This document shows, piece by piece, positions 26,907 to 33,534 of a stretch of DNA of 64,000 nucleotides. Position numbers and translations under genes: made by a program. Every line of letters starts with the position of its first letter. Position 1 is the first letter of the stretch. The notes beneath the pieces are model-generated. The model was not told the origin of the DNA. It saw only the letters and a list, made by a program, of their open reading frames with translations, and did no database searches. Source of the stretch: Paenibacillus sp. MMS20-IR301 (GTDB taxonomy: Bacteria > Bacillota > Bacilli > Paenibacillales > Paenibacillaceae); contig NZ_CP135275.1 of the NCBI RefSeq assembly GCF_032302195.1, forward strand, positions 992,001 through 1,056,000, written 5' to 3'.

Positions 26907-27026
26907 TTGTTGCAGAGTAGCTTCAGAGTAGGCTGTGGAGGGAAGAGAGGGGCACAAGTGCCCCTAAATCCGCCGGAACCAGGCGGAATAGCAGAGCTTA
27001 CTTACTATATTTCTCTAAAAATAGAC

Positions 27027-27055
27027 AAAAAAAGACCGCTTACAAAATAAGCGGT
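27027..27055 (-). terminator. Minus-strand terminator of the sRNA candidate
   Basis: On the minus strand, an 8-bp stem ACCGCTTA/TAAGCGGT with a 5-nt loop is followed by C and seven T. No minus-strand protein gene precedes it. Confidence 0.85.
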
Positions 27056-27118
27056 TACAGTTCACAAGTTATTGGAACCGTGCAGTTTTTGGATAGGAGT
27101 GGAGAGAAACCATACTGT
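27027..27118 (-). ncRNA. Candidate small RNA of about 92 nt
   Basis: A transcription unit defined by a perfect minus-strand sigma-A promoter (27125-27153) and a strong terminator (27027-27055). The predicted RNA starts near 27118. Its 5' half contains an unpaired-looking, C-rich stretch (CTCTCCACTCCTATCC on the minus strand) that is complementary to purine-rich ribosome binding sites. The 3' end is the terminator hairpin. The only reading frame would be 14 codons without room for a ribosome site. I cannot name a known family. The 27056-27502 interval otherwise holds only promoters for the downstream sigma factor. Confidence 0.65.
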
Positions 27119-27124
27119 ACTTTT

Positions 27125-27153
27125 ATTATATGTATCCGTTTACATTTTGTCAA
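27125..27153 (-). promoter_or_regulatory. Perfect sigma-A promoter on the minus strand
   Basis: Read on the minus strand: TTGACA, exactly 17 bp, TATAAT. All twelve hexamer positions match consensus. An imperfect palindrome centred on AGAGCGCTCT (27175-27184) lies about 20 bp upstream of the -35 box and could be an operator. Confidence 0.85.
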
Positions 27154-27253
27154 CACTTTATTTAAACTTAGAATAGAGCGCTCTCATTCCTAGGCTCTGC
27201 AAGTGGCTTTGCCGGAGTCTGAAAGTCTATTAATGAAATCCTGTTATCATTTG

Positions 27254-27262
27254 TGCTATACT
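27254..27262 (+). promoter_or_regulatory. Extended -10 promoter upstream of the ECF sigma gene
   Basis: TGCTATACT, an extended -10 with five of six matches to TATAAT. It would give a leader of about 230 nt. Confidence 0.4.
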
Positions 27263-27418
27263 AGGTTAAGTATGTTTATAGATTTCTTTGATTCCGGGAT
27301 TTGTAAAGATACGAATTTCTTTCTGTATTTACATACAGCATTTCTTAATTAACGGCTGGTTGAATATACATAGGAAGTATTTCATTTTACCGCAATCGTA
27401 CAAATTTGTAGCAATGCC

Positions 27419-27445
27419 GCAACTTTTTCTTACCTGACCGGTATA
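27419..27445 (+). promoter_or_regulatory. Possible ECF-type autoregulatory promoter
   Basis: GCAACTTTTT followed, 15 bases after AAC, by CGGTATA. This resembles the AAC / CGT pattern of Bacillus SigW- and SigX-type promoters and lies 57 bp before the sigma gene. The CG-GTA sequence is not a perfect CGTA. Confidence 0.35.
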
Positions 27446-27502
27446 CATAGGTACGGACCGGACGGGATAACACGTGCAAGGGCGAGGAGGGCCGAACTCA
27501 CC

Positions 27503-28090
27503 ATGACGGATTCCCAGTTGATCCAGCTAATCAAGCAAGGCGATACAGAATTATATTCAGAGCTGATGAGGCGCTATCAACGCAAGATATTGGCATTTGT
27601 ATATCATATGCTCAAGAACTCCCATATGGAGCTTATTGCTGAAGATCTCTGCTCAGAGACCTTCTACAAGGCGTTCCGGAGTCTTCATTCCTTCCGCGAG
27701 GTAGATGCTTCATTCTCAACATGGCTGTATACGATTGCCCGCAATACGGTGCTCAGTGAGCTCCGCAAGAACCGTGCCGGCAATGTATCGCTTGAAGAGA
27801 GCGGATTTACTCCAGTGGCCCCGCCGGAAGTAGCTCCGGAGCAGGCGGCATTACGCAAAGAACGGATGAATCTGGCCCGGGAAGCAATCAATAATCTCCC
27901 GGAGAAGCAGCGCTCAGCACTGATTCTGCGTGAATATGATCAGATGGATTATCAGGAAATTGCCGTAATTCTGGATCAGAGCGTCAGCTCTGTGAAATCA
28001 TTATTGTTCCGTGCGAGGAGCAGTGTGAAGCTCCAGCTTGAATCCTATTTTTATGAGCCTGAAGTCGAAGAGCAGGCTGAGAGGGTGTAA
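27503..28090 (+). CDS. ECF-family RNA polymerase sigma factor
   Basis: A 195-aa sigma-70 family group 4 protein with only regions 2 and 4. Region 2 spans about residues 20-90 (LCSETFYKAFRSLHSF, then FSTWLYTIARNTVLSELRK). Region 4 spans about 125-180 (INNLPEKQRSALILREYDQMDYQEIAVILDQSVSSVKSLLFRARSS, read in parts), a helix-turn-helix. ATG 27503 follows GAGGAGGG. The next gene, five bases downstream, encodes a zinc-type anti-sigma factor, so this is a classical regulated pair. It resembles the SigX/SigW class; the target stimulus is not visible. Confidence 0.95.
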   Translation: MTDSQLIQLIKQGDTELYSELMRRYQRKILAFVYHMLKNSHMELIAEDLCSETFYKAFRSLHSFREVDASFSTWLYTIARNTVLSELRKNRAGNVSLEESGFTPVAPPEVAPEQAALRKERMNLAREAINNLPEKQRSALILREYDQMDYQEIAVILDQSVSSVKSLLFRARSSVKLQLESYFYEPEVEEQAERV

Positions 28091-28095
28091 GGCCG

Positions 28096-28686
28096 ATGAA
28101 TTGTAGGGAAGCGCAGGATTCCATTCCGCTCTTGTGGGACGCTCCCCCCACGGACCCGAGGCGGATTAGACTGGAGAAGCATATCGCAACTTGTTCATAC
28201 TGCAGGGCCGAATGGGCGCTCTGGCAGGAGACAAGCGAGCTTATGCAGGACACAAGGTTTGAAGTCAGCGATGAGCGTGCAGAAGCGATTAACCTCAAGG
28301 TTATGGAGCGTATCTATCTGGAAAGTCCCTGGCTTATGCCCGGTGACGGGAAGTCTGCAGGGAACACTGCTGTATTCCGCCGCCGTTTAAGCCTGTGGAT
28401 TGCCTGCTTCCTGGCGGTGTTTATCTCCAGCTTTTTATATTTTACAATATTCAAAACACCCTCAAATACTACGGTGGCACAGAGCGGGATTGTAGAAACC
28501 GGTGTGGCCGGCCTTACGCTGGAATGGTCCTCTTCTTACCCGGTAGAATCTGAAGGCGGAATTATTGAACCGCTGGTTGCGAATATGGGACCGGGCCATC
28601 CGCAATACTGGATGGTATTATCGACACTGGGTGTCGGGTTGTCTATATTCCTGCTGATCCGGCTCAACCGTTACCGCAGACAATAA
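28096..28686 (+). CDS. Anti-sigma factor with zinc-binding (ZAS) domain
   Basis: A 196-aa membrane protein expected to hold the upstream sigma factor inactive. The N-terminal ZAS ligands are C3 and H29-x3-C33-x2-C36. A transmembrane helix lies near residues 95-117 (LWIACFLAVFISSFLYFTIF). A short external region follows and a second hydrophobic helix near the C-terminus (VLSTLGVGLSIFLLI) ends with a basic RLNRYRRQ. The second helix suggests that both termini are cytoplasmic. The ATG follows the sigma gene by five bases. Confidence 0.9.
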   Translation: MNCREAQDSIPLLWDAPPTDPRRIRLEKHIATCSYCRAEWALWQETSELMQDTRFEVSDERAEAINLKVMERIYLESPWLMPGDGKSAGNTAVFRRRLSLWIACFLAVFISSFLYFTIFKTPSNTTVAQSGIVETGVAGLTLEWSSSYPVESEGGIIEPLVANMGPGHPQYWMVLSTLGVGLSIFLLIRLNRYRRQ

Positions 28687-28719
28687 AAGCCCCTTCACTA
28701 CCAGTGAAGAGGCTTTTTT
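28686..28719 (+). terminator. Terminator after the sigma/anti-sigma pair
   Basis: Hairpin with arms AAGCC..TTCACT and AGTGAA..GGCTT, ACC loop, followed by TTTTTT. Confidence 0.85.
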
Positions 28720-28781
28720 GCAAGGGGAGGATTTATATGCTCCGGGGTCACTGCAAGGTACATGAGTCAGCCCGAAGCCCG

Positions 28782-28808
28782 AACCCCGCTGTGCGGGGTT
28801 ATTTTTGT
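28782..28808 (+). terminator. Second terminator downstream of the anti-sigma gene
   Basis: Perfect 8-bp stem AACCCCGC/GCGGGGTT with TGT loop followed by ATTTTTG. No well supported gene lies between this and the previous terminator, so it may be a back-up or serve a very short transcript. Confidence 0.75.
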
Positions 28809-28931
28809 TGTCCGGAGATGACCGGGAGGCAAGTGGAGGGAAATCTGCAATTTTATTATAAAAGAAGACATTTGTTTTCATTCGTGTTACATTATTAAGC
28901 AAACCAATGGGGAAGGGAAAGGTGATAGGCG

Positions 28932-29519
28932 ATGCTGATCGGCTTAATACGCCATGGGCTGACAGATTGGAATGCGGAAGGCAAAATTCAGGGACAAAGT
29001 GATATTCCGCTAAACAATGAAGGCCGGAGGCAGGCTGAGATGCTGGGAGACCGGCTTCTGCAGGAGCCTTACCACTGGGACTACTGCATCACGAGCAGTC
29101 TTTCCCGCGCAGCAGAGACCGGTAAGATTGTGGCTGCCAAGCTGGGTGTTCCTCTGCTTGAGCCTGACCAGCGGATCCGCGAGCGTGCCTACGGGCAGGT
29201 GGAGGGCATGACAGCCGCAGCACGGGAAGCAAAGTGGGGGAAGGACTGGAATCAGCTGTCACTGGGACAGGAGAGCGATGAGGCACTGCAGCTCCGCGGT
29301 CTTGCCTTTCTGGAGGAGCTTTCAGCCCGGTATCCTGAGCAGAATGTGCTGGTCATCTCCCACGGGGGATTCTTGGCCCAGCTCTATACCGCACTATTCA
29401 AAGGGAAATATACGGAACGGCTCGGGAATCTCTCATTGACCATTTTGGAGAAAAATGAGCAGGAGTGGAACCCCGTTTTGTACAACTGTACCCGTCACAT
29501 CTTGCAGAATCAGCATTAA
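28932..29519 (+). CDS. Histidine phosphatase family protein
   Basis: A 195-aa member of the phosphoglycerate-mutase-like histidine phosphatase superfamily. The catalytic motif LIRHGLTDWN (phosphohistidine at about residue 8), the SSLSRAAETG segment, the acid in RIRERAYGQVEGM and the second histidine in LVISHGGFLAQL are all present. It is the small-molecule phosphatase type (PhoE/CobC-like); the substrate cannot be read from sequence. It has its own terminator, whose stem overlaps the stop codon. Confidence 0.9.
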   Translation: MLIGLIRHGLTDWNAEGKIQGQSDIPLNNEGRRQAEMLGDRLLQEPYHWDYCITSSLSRAAETGKIVAAKLGVPLLEPDQRIRERAYGQVEGMTAAAREAKWGKDWNQLSLGQESDEALQLRGLAFLEELSARYPEQNVLVISHGGFLAQLYTALFKGKYTERLGNLSLTILEKNEQEWNPVLYNCTRHILQNQH

Positions 29520-29544
29520 CCCGACCCTTCGGGTTATTTTTTTT
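29517..29544 (+). terminator. Terminator after the histidine phosphatase
   Basis: 8-bp stem TAACCCGA/TCGGGTTA with a CCCT loop followed by eight T. The stop codon lies in the 5' arm. Confidence 0.9.
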
Positions 29545-29609
29545 GCGAAAAAAGGAATAAAAAGGGCTGTATTTCCCATAATGGTAGTAAAACGGTGAGG
29601 CGATAAAAG

Positions 29610-30698
29610 ATGAATCTGGCGGATATGCTCACTTACGCGGACATTGGTCAGCTTACCGCCATTGCGGGACGCTATCAGTGCGATTGCAAGCGGAACTCCA
29701 AACATGATTTGATTCAGAGTATACTGATCACCTTGGGCAGCCGGGAGTTTATGGAGTCTCATATCAAGGGATGTTCTCCCGAGGAGCTGCGTTTTCTTAA
29801 TACCCTGCTGTTTGATGAGCGCAGCCAGTTCAGTCTTGAAGATCTGCTGGCCGCTGCCCGGCAGGCCTCCTTTGACACCCCTGCCGGGAAAAGCGGCGGT
29901 TACCGCGAGCTGATCAGCACGTTCAAAAACAGCGGCTGGCTCTTCAGTGGAGCATCGCAGCAGAGCAGGTACCAGTATCAGATTCCGGCGGATTTGAAGA
30001 GCCGCTTCCGGGACAGAATGGGCGGATACTTGAAGGAACGGATTGTCACCTGCCCGGAGCCGCCCGTGTACCGCGGGGAAGGGGAGCTGCTGGCCGGGGA
30101 TCTTCTGCTCTTTCTGCGCTATGTTCAGGAGAATGAGCCGGAGCTGAACCAGGAAGGTGCGCTCTATAAACGCAATCAGCAGGGGGTGATGAATGCCCTG
30201 CAGATTGCTGAGCCTCTGCTGGGAAAAGGCGGGTGGAGATTCGGCTACGGCAGAGCCTTTGAACATTATCCGCCGCGGTTTGCCCTGCTGTATGATTATG
30301 CGAGGCACCGCCGCTGGACTTCGGAGGAGGGATACCGTCTGAAGCTTACCTCTGCAGGCAGCGTGTTCCTGGAAGAAGGGAAATCGGAAAAGCTGATGCA
30401 GTTATTCACCTTTTGGTTAAGACTGTATAAAGGCGCTATTCCAAACCTGCCGTCACTCGTATACTGGATTAGTCATTGTGCGGGGAGCTGGGTGAGCATT
30501 GCCTCACTCTCAGAGGCGCTGGGCTGGCTGATCAAACCATTCTACTACGATGATGCCGCAGCGATTCTGGAACAGCGGATTCTGCGGATGCTGCTGCATC
30601 TCGGGATGCTTAGGCTGGGTGACGGCGATGAAGGGCCGGTGGTCATAATGACACCCTGGGGAAGCGAGGCGGCAGTGCCGAGGCTGCTGCTTAAGTAA
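29610..30698 (+). CDS. Conserved-looking protein of unknown function (362 aa)
   Basis: I do not recognise a named family. The N-terminus (MNLADMLTYADIGQLTAIAGRYQCDCKRNSKHDLIQSIL, in pieces) looks like a SAP- or Rho-N-like helical nucleic-acid-binding element. Residues around 60-90 resemble a winged-helix segment (SPEELRFLNTLLFDERSQFSLEDLLAAAR). The C-terminal part, with a possible second winged helix near SVWSIASLSEALG, ends LRLGDGDEGPVVIMTPWGSEAA. This layout recalls the helicase-associated N-terminal proteins of Bacillota, but that is only an impression. It lies 11 bp before the gamma-carbonic anhydrase gene, so the two may be co-transcribed. Confidence 0.8.
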   Translation: MNLADMLTYADIGQLTAIAGRYQCDCKRNSKHDLIQSILITLGSREFMESHIKGCSPEELRFLNTLLFDERSQFSLEDLLAAARQASFDTPAGKSGGYRELISTFKNSGWLFSGASQQSRYQYQIPADLKSRFRDRMGGYLKERIVTCPEPPVYRGEGELLAGDLLLFLRYVQENEPELNQEGALYKRNQQGVMNALQIAEPLLGKGGWRFGYGRAFEHYPPRFALLYDYARHRRWTSEEGYRLKLTSAGSVFLEEGKSEKLMQLFTFWLRLYKGAIPNLPSLVYWISHCAGSWVSIASLSEALGWLIKPFYYDDAAAILEQRILRMLLHLGMLRLGDGDEGPVVIMTPWGSEAAVPRLLLK

Positions 30699-30709
30699 GG
30701 GGGGAAGAG

Positions 30710-31216
30710 ATGCGGATTGCTTATGGCAGTTACATACCGCAGCTTGATGAATCAGTCTACGTGGCGGAAGGTGCCAAACTGGTTGGAGATGTGAGAGTAG
30801 GGAAGCAGTCCAGTATCTGGTTCAATGCCGTATTAAGAGGCGACCTTGCTCCGGTAATTATCGGAGAGCGCTGCAACATTCAGGATGGTGCTGTGGGGCA
30901 TGTGGGCGCCGGGTTACCGCTGGTGCTGGAGGATGATATCACGGTCGGCCATTCCGCAATTATTCACGGCTGCCGTATAGGCAAAGGCACATTAATCGGA
31001 ATGGGTGCAATTGTACTGAACGGAGCAGAGATTGGTGAATATGCTTTAATAGGAGCCGGCTCCATTGTAACCGAAAACAAAGTCATTCCGCCCTATACTC
31101 TCTCCCTGGGGACTCCGGCCAAAGTAATCCGTGAGCTGACTCCGCAGGACCTGGAGAGGATGGCACGCACCAGTGAAAGCTATGTGAAAAAGGCACTCGA
31201 ATACGGAAACTCTTAA
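30710..31216 (+). CDS. Gamma-carbonic anhydrase-like hexapeptide protein
   Basis: A 168-aa left-handed beta-helix protein of the YtoA/CaiE/gamma-CA type. The hexapeptide repeats run from GAKLVGDVRVGKQSSIWFNAVLRGDLAPV (in pieces) to IGEYALIGAGSIVTENKVIPP. Candidate metal histidines are in GAVGHVG and VGHSAIIHGC, matching the three-histidine site of the family. A C-terminal helix (LTPQDLERMARTSESYVKKALEYG) packs on the helix face in homologues. The start at ATG 30710 follows AAGGGGGGAAGAG. The physiological substrate is not certain. Confidence 0.92.
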   Translation: MRIAYGSYIPQLDESVYVAEGAKLVGDVRVGKQSSIWFNAVLRGDLAPVIIGERCNIQDGAVGHVGAGLPLVLEDDITVGHSAIIHGCRIGKGTLIGMGAIVLNGAEIGEYALIGAGSIVTENKVIPPYTLSLGTPAKVIRELTPQDLERMARTSESYVKKALEYGNS

Positions 31217-31234
31217 ACAGCGGAGGTGTATCGA

Positions 31235-31414
31235 ATGGACAAAATGAAGGCTACCTATGAAGTGATGCTGGGGCTTGCTGCAGAAATGGTTTGGGATGAA
31301 GCGTTAAGGAAGCGCCGTACCGACATCTTGTACCGGAAGATCGACACGGCGCTGGCTGCCGGGGATGAGGCGGCTTTCCGGAATCTGACTGAAGAACTGA
31401 AAAGTTTGGCATAA
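31235..31414 (+). CDS. IDEAL domain protein (59 aa)
   Basis: A short protein beginning MDKMKATYEVMLGLAAEMVWDEALRKRR (in pieces), with the IDEAL-domain signature WDEALRKRRTDILYRKIDTALAAGDEAAF. The ATG at 31235 is eight bases after GGAGG; the GTG at 31226 overlaps that site. In B. subtilis an IDEAL domain forms the C-terminus of YpiB, which lies directly before ypiF and qcrABC. Here the domain stands almost alone in the same genomic place. Its exact role is unknown. A strong terminator follows. Confidence 0.85.
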   Translation: MDKMKATYEVMLGLAAEMVWDEALRKRRTDILYRKIDTALAAGDEAAFRNLTEELKSLA

Positions 31415-31418
31415 AAGA

Positions 31419-31453
31419 AAAACAGGAATACGCCGGGCGTATTCCTGTTTTCT
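31419..31453 (+). terminator. Terminator after the IDEAL protein
   Basis: About 14-bp stem (arms 31419-31432 and 31437-31451, AAAACAGGAATACG with its complement) ending in TTTT. The A-rich 5' flank means that it could also act on the other strand. Confidence 0.9.
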
Positions 31454-31512
31454 GTACATACATTGAAACTATGACTCTAGCAAATGATTGTTAAGCGAAA
31501 GGAAGACAGCCG

Positions 31513-31938
31513 ATGAAATTTAGCGATTTTGACAGTAAGACTTGGGAAGAGGACGGGCAGTACTATGACACCTGCCTGATTCCATACTGCGGACTTCAAG
31601 GTACCGAGAATCCTCCTGAGACGGTTGCGGCGCTTGCCCGGCAGCGGAATTTCCTCGAAATGGCCGAGAAGCCTTTTCAGGGACGGATCGTAACCTATCC
31701 GGCAGTTCAGTACGCAGGAGCCGAAAGTATTGTTTTAATAAACGAGCTTTGCCGAAAAGTCAAATCCACCTTCTTCCAGTATGCCGTGGTGATGTCTGCG
31801 AATGAAATGCTGGATGGCTGGGTTGTTTATGAAAGCGATTTAGTCCTGTCCCTGCCTGGCTTTAAGGGTGATTCGCATACGGCAATAAGCTCCTGGGTAA
31901 GAGATGGAATTCAAGGATTATGGCAACGTGAAAAATAA
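31513..31938 (+). CDS. DUF2487 family protein (YpiF-like)
   Basis: A 141-aa soluble protein beginning MKFSDFDSKTWEEDGQYYDTC. The pattern DTCLIPYCGL, and the segment FLEMAEKPFQGRIVTYPAVQY, match my recollection of DUF2487 (YpiF). The genomic place directly before qcrA is also that of ypiF in Bacillus. No enzyme motif or membrane segment is visible. It may assist the bc complex, but this is inference from position only. Confidence 0.8.
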   Translation: MKFSDFDSKTWEEDGQYYDTCLIPYCGLQGTENPPETVAALARQRNFLEMAEKPFQGRIVTYPAVQYAGAESIVLINELCRKVKSTFFQYAVVMSANEMLDGWVVYESDLVLSLPGFKGDSHTAISSWVRDGIQGLWQREK

Positions 31939-32011
31939 GTTAAATGTGACGGAAAATCAACAATTACTTAAAAATGGGCTCTTGACGCCTGTCACAATTT
32001 AGACAATATTC

Positions 32012-32041
32012 TTGACGGGTTTTGGCTAGCTAAGCTATGAT
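32012..32041 (+). promoter_or_regulatory. Candidate qcrABC promoter
   Basis: TTGACG at 32012-32017, 18-bp spacer, TATGAT at 32036-32041, 120 bp before qcrA. A second TTGACG lies 30 bp upstream. Confidence 0.5.
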
Positions 32042-32160
32042 TAGGTTGAACTTATATAACATGTGATTTTTTTCATTGAAAACGAATTAATTACCAAAAA
32101 AATCTGTGACCGTATTCGGCAGATGCCTTCTCCAATGTTGAAAAGGGGGTTACACACAGT

Positions 32161-32712
32161 ATGAGCAGTCTCAATGAAGAGCAGGAATCACCGCAAGGAC
32201 CGCCCGGCCGGAAAGACATTTCGCGCAGACAATTTTTGACCTACACGCTTGGCGGTGCAACCGCTTTTATGGGGGCCGGAGTCCTTCTGCCGATGATCCG
32301 CTTTGCCGTGGACCCGATCTTACATAAAAGAGGCGAAGGGGATTTTATCAAGGTAGCTGAAGTCTCCGCAATTACCGGCGTGCCCCAGGAATTCACCTTT
32401 GAGCTGCCGCAGCAGGACGGATGGTATGCCAGCATAGCCACACTGACGGCGTGGATCCGCAAAGACGAGAGCGGGCAAATCTACGCGCTGTCGCCGATCT
32501 GTAAGCATTTGGGCTGTACTGTAGGCTGGAATAATGATCAGGCTTATCCGGATGAGTATCACTGCCCCTGCCACGGGGCACGGTATACGAAGCTGGGCAA
32601 GAATCTGGCCGTTGCCGCTAAGCCGCTTGACCAGTATACGACGAAGATAGACGGCGGCTGGGTGTATCTTGGTGATATTGTTCCCAACACTGAAGCTAAC
32701 AAGGAGGCGTGA
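32161..32712 (+). CDS. qcrA: Menaquinol:cytochrome c reductase Rieske iron-sulfur subunit
   Basis: A 183-aa Rieske protein of the bc complex. The N-terminus carries a twin-arginine-like SRRQFLTYTLGG followed by a hydrophobic anchor (residues 32-46). The [2Fe-2S] ligands are in CKHLGC (C and H) and CPCHG (C and H). The ATG at 32161 follows GAAAAGGGGG. It overlaps the qcrB region: a shared AAGGAGG near its stop serves qcrB. Confidence 0.96.
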   Translation: MSSLNEEQESPQGPPGRKDISRRQFLTYTLGGATAFMGAGVLLPMIRFAVDPILHKRGEGDFIKVAEVSAITGVPQEFTFELPQQDGWYASIATLTAWIRKDESGQIYALSPICKHLGCTVGWNNDQAYPDEYHCPCHGARYTKLGKNLAVAAKPLDQYTTKIDGGWVYLGDIVPNTEANKEA

Positions 32713-32717
32713 TTGAA

Positions 32718-33389
32718 GTGTTTAAAAATGTCTATAACTGGATTGATGAACGTCTGGATATTACGCCAATCTGGAGAGATGTTGCCGACCATGAGGTGCC
32801 TGAGCATGTCAATCCGGCCCATCACTTCTCAGCCTTCGTGTACTGCTTCGGCGGGTTAACTTTTTTCATCACTGTTATACAGATCCTCTCAGGCATGTTT
32901 CTGACGATGTATTATGTACCCGATATTATGAATGCCTATGCCAGTGTGGAATATTTGCAGACAAAGGTAGCCTTCGGAAATATCGTCCGCGGGATGCATC
33001 ACTGGGGGGCCAGTCTGGTCATCGTCATGATGTTCCTTCATACCATGCGGGTATTCTTCACCGGTTCCTACAAAGCTCCGCGTGAAATGAACTGGGTGGT
33101 GGGCATGCTGATCTTTTTCGTCATGCTTGGCCTGGGACTGACCGGTTATCTGCTGCCATGGGACAATAAAGCATATTTCGCCACCAAGGTAACGCTTGAG
33201 ATCGCTAACTCTGTGCCGGTTATGGGACCGGTACTGAAGGAGCTGATGCAAGGGGGGACGATTGTCGGTGCCGAGACGCTGACCCGGTTCTTTGCCCTGC
33301 ATGTGTTCTTCCTCCCGGCAGTTCTGCTCATTCTGCTCGTCGGCCACTTCATTATGATCCGCAGGCAGGGTATTTCCGGTCCGTTATAA
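32718..33389 (+). CDS. qcrB: Menaquinol:cytochrome c reductase cytochrome b subunit
   Basis: A cytochrome b6-type subunit with four transmembrane helices. I start it at GTG 32718 (MFKNVYNWIDERLDIT), ten bases after AAGGAGG; the GTG at 32709 would be only one base from that site. This gives 223 aa, near the Bacillus length. Heme histidine pairs are visible in the second helix (GMHHWGASLVIVMMFLHTMRVF) and the fourth (FFALHVFFLPAVLLILLVGHFIM), and the quinone-site loop contains YLLPWDN. Confidence 0.96.
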   Translation: MFKNVYNWIDERLDITPIWRDVADHEVPEHVNPAHHFSAFVYCFGGLTFFITVIQILSGMFLTMYYVPDIMNAYASVEYLQTKVAFGNIVRGMHHWGASLVIVMMFLHTMRVFFTGSYKAPREMNWVVGMLIFFVMLGLGLTGYLLPWDNKAYFATKVTLEIANSVPVMGPVLKELMQGGTIVGAETLTRFFALHVFFLPAVLLILLVGHFIMIRRQGISGPL

Positions 33390-33395
33390 TTTTTA

Positions 33396-33519
33396 AAGTT
33401 TATGCTTCCGGTGCGAGTTTTGACGAAGAAATTCATGGAGTAAGCTCACAAAACTTAAGTTTATGCTTCCGAAGCGAGTTTTGTACGAAGTAAATCATGA
33501 AGTTAAGCTCACAAAACTT
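33396..33519 (+). repeat. Tandem leader element, two copies, before qcrC
   Basis: Two imperfect copies, 33396-33456 and 33457-33519, each beginning AAGTTTATGCTTCCG and ending AGCTCACAAAACTT. In the second copy GAGTTTTGT and ACAAAACTT can pair over nine positions around a 26-nt loop, with TTAGGAGG (the ribosome site) directly after the stem. A third relative lies at 50076-50140 before rex. Its 3' end encodes KLTKLLGG in one frame, which can be mistaken for an N-terminal extension. Confidence 0.85.
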
Positions 33520-33534
33520 TTAGGAGGAACGTTC

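Noticed and set aside
28737..28898. A 53-codon frame (MLRGHCKVHESARS...) with a strong AAGGGGAGG site
   Set aside because: The ribosome site is tempting, but the frame runs through a perfect terminator hairpin and the peptide has no recognisable character. I treat it as fortuitous.
31939..32011. Rex or CRP/FNR-type site before qcrA
   Set aside because: TGTGAC near 31945 and GTCACA near 31991 are inverted but about 40 bp apart, far too distant for one site; no TTGTGAA-N4-TTCACAA was found.
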